In this document: positions 9,115 through 14,994 of the stretch, in pieces
How the letters are laid out: each line of letters begins with the position of its first letter
How positions within the stretch are numbered: position 1 is the first letter of the stretch
Source: Beduinella massiliensis
GTDB lineage: Bacteria; Bacillota; Clostridia; Christensenellales; Aristaeellaceae
Direction: 5' to 3'
Assembly (NCBI RefSeq): GCF_900199405.1
Contig: NZ_LT963430.1
Span: 3,669,894 to 3,733,893, forward strand
DNA length: 64,000 nt
Position numbers and translations under genes: made by a program
Notes under the pieces: generated by a model
Seen by the model: the letters and a program-made list of their open reading frames with translations, nothing else
Told to the model about the DNA's origin: nothing
The model's database searches: none

Positions 9115-9873
9115 TTAGTCTTCAGGAGTGCTGACCGGCGCCTGCCGCGTAAAGATCATCCGGTTTCCGAGCGACCTCACCGGGTCTATCTGCCATCCGT
9201 CCTCACAGAAGCCGCGCAGGTCGTCCGGGTCGTCGACAGCGTGCACCGCGATGAACCGCGCCATGCGTCCGCGTGCCATCTTCGCATAGGTTGGCAGCAC
9301 GCGAAGCCGCCCTTTGTGCGGCATTTGAAATTCCACGTCGATCAGGCGTCCATGCGTTGGAACATGGGGACGCACGGCGGAAGCATACTCCTCCGAAGCC
9401 AGGTTGACGACCACGTCCGTCTGCGCGTACAGCGCCCGCGCGATGTCCCCGCCCCAATATGCGTACAGGCTTTTTCCCTCGACGCGGACGCGGCAGGCCA
9501 TCTCCAGACGATACGGACGGATGCCGTCCAATGGGCGCAGCACGCCGTACAGGGCGCTCAAAATCCGTACGCGCGCCTGGAGACTTAAAAGCGCCTCCTC
9601 GCCCAGCGTGGCGGCGTCAAGGCTCCGATACGCCAGGCCGTCGTAGGAAAACGCCGCAGGGCGAGGAATCGCCTGGGCAAACGATTGATGCAGGGCAAAT
9701 GCCTTCATTGCCAGCTGCGGACTCACCCGCATCGCGCTCTCAATCTCCCAAGGTGAAAGTGCCCGTATCCGCTCCTGCAAGGATTCGGCGCGGTGCGCGA
9801 AGATCGGAACCGTCTCCCCCATCGGGGAGCATCCCTCTTTCATGTTTTTTGCGGGCGACAAAATGGCGAGCAT
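9115..9873 (-). CDS. yaaA: YaaA/DUF328 peroxide-stress family protein
   Basis: A 252-residue member of the YaaA family, which in E. coli lowers free iron during peroxide stress and has a DNA-binding fold. Family signatures: the start LAILSPAKNM, YDGLAYRSLDA, LSALYGVLRPLDGIRPYRLEM, VVNLASEEYA and the C-terminal RGFCEDGWQ. The start at 9873 is chosen because family members begin this way and GGGAGG lies 6-7 bases upstream. It is convergent with dnaX and divergent from the next gene. Confidence 0.9.
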   Translation of the reverse strand: MLAILSPAKNMKEGCSPMGETVPIFAHRAESLQERIRALSPWEIESAMRVSPQLAMKAFALHQSFAQAIPRPAAFSYDGLAYRSLDAATLGEEALLSLQARVRILSALYGVLRPLDGIRPYRLEMACRVRVEGKSLYAYWGGDIARALYAQTDVVVNLASEEYASAVRPHVPTHGRLIDVEFQMPHKGRLRVLPTYAKMARGRMARFIAVHAVDDPDDLRGFCEDGWQIDPVRSLGNRMIFTRQAPVSTPED

Positions 9874-9925
9874 TCCTCTTCCTCCCAGATCTGCGCAGCC
9901 CACACATGGCGCTGCACAAAAAATA

Positions 9926-9954
9926 TTGCCAATCCATTGGTTCCATGATATAAT
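9926..9954 (+). promoter_or_regulatory. Sigma-A-type promoter
   Basis: TTGCCA, 17-bp spacer, consensus TATAAT. It drives the secreted CxxCGGxG protein whose TTG start is about 60 bp downstream. Confidence 0.75.
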
Positions 9955-10016
9955 CGATTTATGACAAAAGTGTTACGTTCTGTTAAAGTTTTTTCATAAA
10001 AGGAGGCGTTCGGATA

Positions 10017-10982
10017 TTGAGGACGTTACAGCGCTTTGTTTTGATCTGCGTGCTGTGCACGCTGATATTGCTGAATGCGGCCCCCGTCCTTGGCGAGACA
10101 CAGACGGTATCCTGCCCTACCTGCGGCGGGCGGGGAAGCGTCGGTGGATCGACCTGCTCCCTCTGCGGCGGCTCGGGCACGATTCTGATGTCCGGTTCGC
10201 GCGACGGGCGGGACCGCGCCAACGACATCACCGGCACCCAGCCGGGCACTTCCTATAAGAGCGTGCTCGTCAACGGACACTACCTCTCCCTGCACCTGTA
10301 CGCGGACGGCGTGCGCAGCACGCTGTACCAAAAGCTGCGCGCGCTCGACGCCGATACGCTGGTGCATCTTCGCCCCACGCGCGATCCCGCGACCTACGGC
10401 ACGCTCAGCGTGGTCGGAACGGCGCAGGCGCTTTCTGAACTTTTAAGCGAGGGCGTCAACGGGTTTCACGTGACGCTCGAGGACGGCTACAGCGCTGCCG
10501 ATTACGATAAAACGCGCGAAATGCTTACCGCTTCGGGTGCCGACCCGCTCTCGTATCTGCACCTGATGTTCATTTCGGAAAAGAACGCCGCCTTCATCAT
10601 GACGGAACAGGAGCTTACGGACGAGCGCGAGGCGGCGCTCGCCCTGGCGTTGGATGTCTGGCTTCAAAAGGGCGGTGCAGGCCAGGGGCAGGCGCTTCCC
10701 GCAGGGTTTGAAAACGTACTCTTCGCCTGCGTGCGCCAGCCCAAGCAAGCGCAGGATGAATCCGGCATCGTGGACGGCTCCGTGCGGATCGAAGGAAGCG
10801 CGCTCGAGTCGGGCACCTTCACCCAAGATTCCCTTGTCCTCCATCTGTACAGCAGCACGGCGGAGGCCCACGCCTATTCTCTGGGCGTAGAGCAATCACA
10901 GGCTCGCTTTAGCGTCATCCGTCATCAGGCGCCGGATGCGGATTACGTCTTTCTCGTGCGCGACGCGCAGGACGCGCTGTAG
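10017..10982 (+). CDS. Secreted protein with CxxCGGxG motifs
   Basis: Unrecognised 321-residue protein. An N-terminal signal peptide (residues 5-24) is followed by two tandem DnaJ-type CxxCGGxG motifs (CPTCGGRG and CSLCGGSG, about 18 residues apart), enough for one zinc site. The remaining 260 residues show no known domain; they contain VHVTLEDGYSAADYD-like mixed alpha/beta sequence and an ALALALDVWLQKG helix. The start is TTG, set by AAAGGAGG eight bases upstream and by the promoter at 9926-9954. It has no co-directional partner other than the tRNA that follows. Export of a DnaJ-type zinc motif is unusual; a role in envelope protein folding is only a guess. Confidence 0.75.
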   Translation: MRTLQRFVLICVLCTLILLNAAPVLGETQTVSCPTCGGRGSVGGSTCSLCGGSGTILMSGSRDGRDRANDITGTQPGTSYKSVLVNGHYLSLHLYADGVRSTLYQKLRALDADTLVHLRPTRDPATYGTLSVVGTAQALSELLSEGVNGFHVTLEDGYSAADYDKTREMLTASGADPLSYLHLMFISEKNAAFIMTEQELTDEREAALALALDVWLQKGGAGQGQALPAGFENVLFACVRQPKQAQDESGIVDGSVRIEGSALESGTFTQDSLVLHLYSSTAEAHAYSLGVEQSQARFSVIRHQAPDADYVFLVRDAQDAL

Positions 10983-10985
10983 CCG

Positions 10986-11014
10986 TTGACAGACGGGGTA
11001 AATTTTTGTATAAT
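10986..11014 (+). promoter_or_regulatory. Consensus promoter for tRNA-Leu(CAA)
   Basis: Perfect TTGACA, 17-bp spacer, perfect TATAAT, 31 bp before the tRNA. Confidence 0.85.
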
Positions 11015-11044
11015 ATAGAGCGCTGGCGGCTCAGGCCGCGCTTT

Positions 11045-11130
11045 GCCGGCATGATGGAATGGCAGACGTGACGGACTCAAAATCCGTTCCTGGCGACAGG
11101 GTGTGGGTTCAAGTCCCACTGCCGGCACCA
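11045..11130 (+). tRNA. tRNA-Leu (anticodon CAA)
   Basis: An 86-nt class II tRNA with encoded CCA. The acceptor stem pairs GCCGGCA with TGCCGGC, the anticodon loop is CTCAAAA (anticodon CAA, reading TTG), there is a long variable arm, and the T-arm is GGGTTCAAGTCCC. It has its own promoter upstream and a terminator downstream. Confidence 0.97.
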
Positions 11131-11132
11131 AA

Positions 11133-11164
11133 AAAGAGCTTTGATTCGTCAAGGCTCTTTTTTT
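11133..11164 (+). terminator. Terminator after tRNA-Leu(CAA)
   Basis: AAAGAGC / GCTCTTT outer stem with an inner TTGA-ttcg-TCAA hairpin and a T-run to 11164. Confidence 0.9.
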
Positions 11165-11323
11165 GAAGCTGTTAAGGAAAAAATCAGCGGAAAAAGCGAG
11201 GGCCCCGTTTTTGATCAAAGCGAGGCCCTTGCCGTCTTAAGGGAGAATGCTTGGTGCACCGCCCTTTAGCGCTGGTATTGGTGTTTTCCTTGTGCTGCAA
11301 ATCCATGACAATGTCAATGATGC

Positions 11324-11596
11324 TTATCTGCTCTCCGCGAAAATTGCTATCATCAGCTCTGCACCTAGCTTGAAGCCATAAGAAAAAGCATCGACCTGTT
11401 CCGTGTCGCTGGATTGCGTATAAAGGTTTTCCAACTCCTGAAAACGCTGGCAATCGTCAAGGGGCATTTTCTGAATGAAGTACCGCTTTTCATCTTCGAT
11501 CTTCCGGTCAATCTCCCGGCGCTCTGTGCTACAAATGGGGTGGCGCTCCCACGGGGAGATGCGGCCATAGTATAGGTCGGTCAGAATATCGCTCAT
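11324..11596 (-). CDS. Small DUF6809-like protein, copy 1
   Basis: A 90-residue protein without a known function; I believe it belongs to the DUF6809 group of small Firmicutes proteins. Its C-terminal segment (VDAFSYGFKLGAELMIAIF) matches that of the neighbour upstream (YTDALKFGILLMVEVF), so the two are paralogues, and the genes overlap by 4 bp. The N-terminus has a polar helix (REIDRKIEDEKRYFIQ). It lies in an AT-richer island between two tRNA-Leu genes. Such genes often occur near mobile elements, which suggests transfer. Confidence 0.7.
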   Translation of the reverse strand: MSDILTDLYYGRISPWERHPICSTERREIDRKIEDEKRYFIQKMPLDDCQRFQELENLYTQSSDTEQVDAFSYGFKLGAELMIAIFAESR

Positions 11597-11898
11597 TCTT
11601 TCGCCGCACCCCTTTCACCTGCCACGGTGTAAGTGGATGTAAAAACCTCTACCATAAGCAGGATACCAAACTTCAAAGCATCGGTATAGGTATCATACCG
11701 GGTGATCCCCTCAATATCTCCCTGTGCATCACAATATGTATCAAACAGTTCCTTCCCGGTATCGTCCAGCATGGCGTTCAGCTTTTCCATGCTGTCCAGT
11801 TTTCGCTTGGCGGATTTGACAAAGGGCGAGTTTTTGGGGGAGTATCCAGCATCAAAACCGATATTTCCCATATATCGTTCTTCCAATATGCTTTGCAT
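11593..11898 (-). CDS. Small DUF6809-like protein, copy 2
   Basis: A 101-residue paralogue of the gene downstream, sharing the C-terminal pattern D-x2-[FY]-x2-[GA]-[FL]-K-[LF]-G-x2-LM. The central part is a charged helix (SAKRKLDSMEKLNAMLDDTG). RBS AAAGGA precedes ATG 11898. Its stop overlaps the start of copy 1, so the two are translated together. Function unknown; the duplicated C-terminal helix may mediate pairing of the two products (inference). Confidence 0.7.
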   Translation of the reverse strand: MQSILEERYMGNIGFDAGYSPKNSPFVKSAKRKLDSMEKLNAMLDDTGKELFDTYCDAQGDIEGITRYDTYTDALKFGILLMVEVFTSTYTVAGERGAAKE

Positions 11899-12039
11899 CG
11901 TATCGTCCTTTCACAATCTTGTCCGACATTGCTTGAAAGGGCCTGCGGCGCATGTTATAATATTTACGCTGCATCTGCCTTCGGGCATGTGTCGGCTCGG
12001 GAAGTGGCGTGTAACTTTAGCGAGGGGCCGCCGCTTCCT

Positions 12040-12216
12040 TCATTTTTTGAGGTCATCCTTCAACTTCTTAATCCCACGCCGAGCAGCTTCAGCCTTAGTG
12101 ACTTCTTCTTGCTCACAGTAGGCTTCTAACACTTCGCTGCTTTCACTATCTAAACGGACAAAAAGTGTTTTGTCTTTGGGATTATCAGTCGGACGCCCCA
12201 TTTTTGAGCTGGTCAA
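12040..12216 (-). CDS. Ribbon-helix-helix DNA-binding protein
   Basis: A 58-residue CopG/MetJ-fold protein: a basic N-terminal strand (GRPTDNPKDKTLFVRLD) followed by two helices (SEVLEAYCEQ; KAEAARRGIKKLKDDLKK). I start it at TTG 12216 because AAAGGAGG lies seven bases upstream, while the longer reading frame would run through this RBS. Very similar RHH proteins are common on conjugative and mobilisable elements of Clostridia. A 13-bp inverted repeat over its promoter and RBS suggests autoregulation. Confidence 0.75.
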   Translation of the reverse strand: MTSSKMGRPTDNPKDKTLFVRLDSESSEVLEAYCEQEEVTKAEAARRGIKKLKDDLKK

Positions 12217-12227
12217 CTGTTCACCTC

Positions 12228-12272
12228 CTTTTGATATACAAAAGTATAACACTTATGTATATCAAAAGTCAA
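12228..12272 (-). promoter_or_regulatory. Promoter and operator of the RHH gene
   Basis: Minus strand TTGACT, 18-bp spacer, TATACT (12243-12272). A perfect 13-bp inverted repeat (CTTTTGATATACA at 12228-12240, complement at 12256-12268, 15-nt spacing) covers the region from the -35 to the RBS. RHH repressors bind such repeats, so it is a strong candidate autoregulatory operator. Confidence 0.65.
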
Positions 12273-12285
12273 TGCTGCCATTGAA

Positions 12286-12318
12286 CAAAAAAATGGGGTG
12301 TCATTTCCGACATCCCAT
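12286..12318 (-). terminator. Terminator downstream of tRNA-Leu(GAG)
   Basis: On the minus strand, stem ATGGGATGTC / GACACCCCAT (one wobble pair, 6-nt loop) followed by a run of seven T. It ends transcription coming from tRNA-Leu(GAG) before the RHH promoter. Confidence 0.8.
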
Positions 12319-12342
12319 TATGATTATTAGTTTATAGGTAAA

Positions 12343-12403
12343 GTACAAATCCGAACCATTCACCAACAGGTACAACCTGCCGTGAGTAGTTCGGATTATG
12401 TAC
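12343..12403 (-). ncRNA. Long hairpin next to tRNA-Leu(GAG) 3' end
   Basis: GTACAAATCCGAAC (12343-12356) pairs with 12389-12403 over about 13-14 bp with a small bulge; a nested CAGGT-aca-ACCTG hairpin lies inside (12367-12379). It begins 4 nt after the tRNA CCA and lies ahead of the intrinsic terminator, so it is co-transcribed with the tRNA. It may be a processing signal or a small stable RNA. No family recognised. Confidence 0.4.
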
Positions 12404-12406
12404 GTT

Positions 12407-12491
12407 TGGTGCGGTCGACGGGACTTGAACCCGTACCCATTGCTGGACACGCCCCTCAAACGTGCGCGTATGCCAATTCCGCCACGACCGC
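12407..12491 (-). tRNA. tRNA-Leu (anticodon GAG)
   Basis: An 85-nt class II tRNA on the minus strand with encoded CCA. Acceptor stem GCGGTCG / CGACCGC, anticodon loop TTGAGGG (anticodon GAG, reading CTC and CTT), long variable arm, T-arm GGGTTCAAGTCCC. Confidence 0.97.
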
Positions 12492-12527
12492 ATAAAACAC
12501 CCGACAGCTTCCGCTGCAACGTTAGAT

Positions 12528-12556
12528 ATTATAAGAGATAAATCCGTTTTTGTCAA
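12528..12556 (-). promoter_or_regulatory. Consensus promoter for tRNA-Leu(GAG)
   Basis: Minus strand perfect TTGACA, 17-bp spacer, perfect TATAAT, 36 bp before the tRNA. Confidence 0.85.
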
Positions 12557-12647
12557 CGGGAAAAAGCAAAAAACGTTCGGATACAAGCGTGCAGCAGAAG
12601 AGCGCAAAGCCGGTTCCCCGTCCTCGCGCCCTTTTCTGCTATAACGA

Positions 12648-13919
12648 TCAAAATTCCGAATAACCTGGCGCCTTTTCGCGCACTCTGTTAATGTCGGCTC
12701 CTACCGCACGCAGCTTTTCTTCGATGCGTTCATAGCCGCGGTCGATGTGGCCTCCGTCGTCCTCCACAAGCGTCTCCCCCTGCGCGCAAAGTCCGGCCAA
12801 TAGAAGCGATGCGCCGGCGCGCAGGTCCGTCGCGCGCACCTGCGCGCCGGTTAACGCCTTGACGCCCTCGACGATCGCCACGCGGTCCTCCACCCGGATG
12901 CGGGCGCCCATGCGGGCAAGCTCCGCGGCATGCATGTAGCGGTTTTCAAAGATCGTCTCCAGAAAAACCGACGTCCCCGGCGTCTGGCAGCAGAGCACCA
13001 TCATCGGCGCCTGTAAATCCGTTGGAAAGCCCGGATACGCCATCGTGCGAATCTCCATGGGGTGCTGTGCGCGCCCGCGCACCCGCAGACCTTCCGGGGT
13101 ATCGGCCGCGTGCACGCCCGCTTCCGTCAGCTTAAAGAGCAGCGCGCGCAAATGATCGCTCCGCGCGCCCGTGAGCAGCAGGTCTCCGCCCGTCAGCGCC
13201 GCAGCGCAGGCCATGGTCCCTGCCTCGATGCGGTCGGTGATGGGGGTGTACTGCGTACCGTGCATGGTCTTCACGCCCTCGATGGTCAACGTCGACGTTC
13301 CCGCGCCGCTCACATGCCCGCCCATCTCACAAAGGCACATGGCGAGGTCCACGATTTCCGGTTCCTTCGCCGCGTTTTCAATACGGGTCGTTCCGTCCGC
13401 GAGGCAGGCTGCCATCATCAGGTTCTCCGTCGCGCCGACGCTCGGCATGTCGAGGTAAATCGTCGCCCCGTGCAGACGGCCCCTGAGTAATACGCCGCCG
13501 TGCTCCATCGATATCTCCGCGCCCAGCGCTGCCATGCCCTTGAGATGCTGATCGATGGGGCGCTGGCCGATCGCACAGCCGCCTGGCAGCGTCACCTGGG
13601 CCTGACCCTCCCTCGCGAGCAGCGGTCCCATGACCAGCACGCTCGCGCGCATGCGGCGCATGCATTCGTAGCCGCCCGGACTGCCAATCGTGCCCGCGCG
13701 GAGCAGGAGCTGGCCCTCCTGTGTCTCCGTCTCACACCCGCAGTCGCGGAGCACCTCCAGCAGCGTGTGTACGTCGCTCAGCTGCGGCGGACTCTTGATG
13801 CGGACTTCCTCTTTGGTGAGCAGCGCCGCCGCCATAATGGGCAGCACCGCGTTCTTGGATGTCCCGATGCGCACTTCGCCTCGCAGCGGCGGGCTCTCAC
13901 GCACCGTAAAACGTGCCAA
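12648..13919 (-). CDS. murA: UDP-GlcNAc 1-carboxyvinyltransferase
   Basis: First committed step of peptidoglycan synthesis: transfer of enolpyruvate from PEP to UDP-N-acetylglucosamine in the cytoplasm. The 423-residue protein shows the EPT fold and the catalytic loop [14 protein letters not shown], with the Cys that fosfomycin alkylates. Other signatures: [16 protein letters not shown] and [10 protein letters not shown]. Initiation appears to be at TTG 13919, preceded by GGAGGGGG. It follows the ywmB-like gene by 20 bp, the same pairing as ywmB-murAA in Bacillus. Confidence 0.96.
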   Translation of the reverse strand: MARFTVRESPPLRGEVRIGTSKNAVLPIMAAALLTKEEVRIKSPPQLSDVHTLLEVLRDCGCETETQEGQLLLRAGTIGSPGGYECMRRMRASVLVMGPLLAREGQAQVTLPGGCAIGQRPIDQHLKGMAALGAEISMEHGGVLLRGRLHGATIYLDMPSVGATENLMMAACLADGTTRIENAAKEPEIVDLAMCLCEMGGHVSGAGTSTLTIEGVKTMHGTQYTPITDRIEAGTMACAAALTGGDLLLTGARSDHLRALLFKLTEAGVHAADTPEGLRVRGRAQHPMEIRTMAYPGFPTDLQAPMMVLCCQTPGTSVFLETIFENRYMHAAELARMGARIRVEDRVAIVEGVKALTGAQVRATDLRAGASLLLAGLCAQGETLVEDDGGHIDRGYERIEEKLRAVGADINRVREKAPGYSEF

Positions 13920-13939
13920 ACAGACCCCCTCCGTTCTTT

Positions 13940-14503
13940 TTAATACTCTATGGGGATGTGTGGACGACCGATGTAGACTCTGGCGCCTTGCGCATCCCGC
14001 CGCAGCGCGACCTGCACGGTATCCCCTGTAATCGATACGAGGGAATCCTGAATCAGCGACTCCCGCGGCTCGTCACCCAGCGCGGAAAGCAGATCCCTCG
14101 CCGCCTGCTCGATATCCCGCCGCTGCGTCCGCCCGGTCAGGCATACCTGTGCCTTTTGATTGCCCAGCGCGTTTCGCATGCGGTAGATGACCGTTTGAAG
14201 CGTCGTAAGTTTGGGCGCGCACGCGCTGGTCAGCGCGATGCGCGTGTCTTTCGCGTTTTCAAGCACCATCACGGCCCCGTCCGGCAGCGATTCCTCCGCC
14301 CGGTGCGCCGCCGTCAGCGTCGGCACCGCATAGCGCGCGTCTACGCTCTTTTCCATCCTGACATAAAAAGCGTAGGGTTCGACCTGCTGTGCTTTTGCCG
14401 CCGCCATCAGGCTGCGCGTATCCGTCACGCGAAAATCAAGATACAGCCCGAGAAACGCCGCCGCGACCGTTATACAAATGGCGATGATTGCCTTGCGCCG
14501 CAT
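13940..14503 (-). CDS. YwmB-like exported protein
   Basis: An exported protein of 187 residues with an N-terminal signal anchor (RRKAIIAICITVAAAFLGLY) and a soluble domain (YAFYVRMEKSVDARY; CLTGRTQRRDIEQAARDLL). Pattern and position, directly upstream of murA, identify it as a member of the YwmB family (TATA-box-binding-like fold), which in spore formers is adjacent to murAA and spoIID. Function is not established. The start at 14503 is chosen because GGGAGG lies 7 bases upstream; upstream in-frame ATGs are too close to or beyond the RBS. Confidence 0.75.
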   Translation of the reverse strand: MRRKAIIAICITVAAAFLGLYLDFRVTDTRSLMAAAKAQQVEPYAFYVRMEKSVDARYAVPTLTAAHRAEESLPDGAVMVLENAKDTRIALTSACAPKLTTLQTVIYRMRNALGNQKAQVCLTGRTQRRDIEQAARDLLSALGDEPRESLIQDSLVSITGDTVQVALRRDAQGARVYIGRPHIPIEY

Positions 14504-14899
14504 CGTCATGCCTCCCTTCGTCCACGGCATCATTGTGCCCGGCAACTGAGGCTTTATTCGGCGGCGGCAAAGGCTATGAACCCGCGATTTTCCTCGATTT
14601 CTGCGCGGCTCCTGGCAGGGAATCCGCCGAAAAGCGAGACACGGCCCGCATGCGGCTGGGCTATTTTTTCATCGCAGAAGGTTGCGGCTGGGCGGCGTTT
14701 TTTGACAAGCCTTACCATTCTATGCGCGCATGTCCTCGGAAATGCGTTCAAAACAGATTTCCCCGCTTTCTCCTGCAAATCCGTCATATTTTTGCCAATT
14801 TCAAACACCGTTTCCCCTCATTATAGCTAAATATGAAAATTTATCTTTATTTCTTGCATTTTCGCCTTGAAATTTGAGACAAAAAGGTGTAAGGTAAAG
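14504..14899. other. Intergenic region between ywmB and glnN
   Basis: Divergent spacer of about 400 bp. A minus-strand frame of 84 codons (14554-14808, GTG start with AGGGG upstream) does not resemble a protein I know and its second half has shadow-like composition. Towards glnN the DNA becomes AT-rich, with TTGAAA-17-TAAGGT at 14867-14895 as a possible but imperfect glnN promoter. No other feature is visible. Confidence 0.4.
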
Positions 14900-14965
14900 G
14901 CGGATCGCAAAGACGGTCCGCGAACAAAGGCGTTCAGCCCGGCAGGCTGCGCCTTTTTTGTTTTT
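14900..14965 (+). promoter_or_regulatory. Tandem-hairpin antitermination leader of glnN
   Basis: Hairpin 1 (14900-14921) has an 8-bp stem and loop CAAAGA. Hairpin 2 (14922-14935) is GAAC-AAAGGC-GTTC. An intrinsic terminator follows, AAAGGCG (14926-14932) plus CAGCC pairing with GGCTG plus CGCCTTT (14945-14956), with a T-run. The 5' arm of the terminator is the loop and 3' arm of hairpin 2, so hairpin 2 and terminator exclude each other. This is the layout of RNA targets of ANTAR antiterminators, where hexaloops have A at position 1 and G at position 4; hairpin 2 fits exactly, hairpin 1 is off by one base. Known ANTAR targets control nitrogen genes, including clostridial glutamine synthetase. 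The protein is not in this window. Confidence 0.65.
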
Positions 14966-14994
14966 CAAAATGCGTTCAAGGGGGAAAATAAAAG

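Noticed and set aside
10943-11218. Minus-strand 91-codon frame across tRNA-Leu(CAA)
   Set aside because: It is the familiar spurious antisense frame over a tRNA gene; the tRNA structure, promoter and terminator explain the sequence.
11702-12121. Plus-strand frames inside the tRNA-flanked island
   Set aside because: They run antisense to the paralogous small genes and the RHH gene, which have RBSs and coherent sequences.
11045-12491. Direct-repeat attachment sites from the two tRNA-Leu 3' ends
   Set aside because: The shared GGGTTCAAGTCCC is the conserved T-arm; the acceptor stems differ and lie in opposite orientation, so there is no att duplication.
12332-12607. Minus-strand frame through tRNA-Leu(GAG)
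   Set aside because: The protein-like string is the translated tRNA and its promoter; no RBS.
14554-14808. 84-codon minus-strand frame with GTG start and AGGGG upstream
   Set aside because: A possible RBS exists, but the translation has no recognisable fold and its second half looks random; kept only as a note in the intergenic description.
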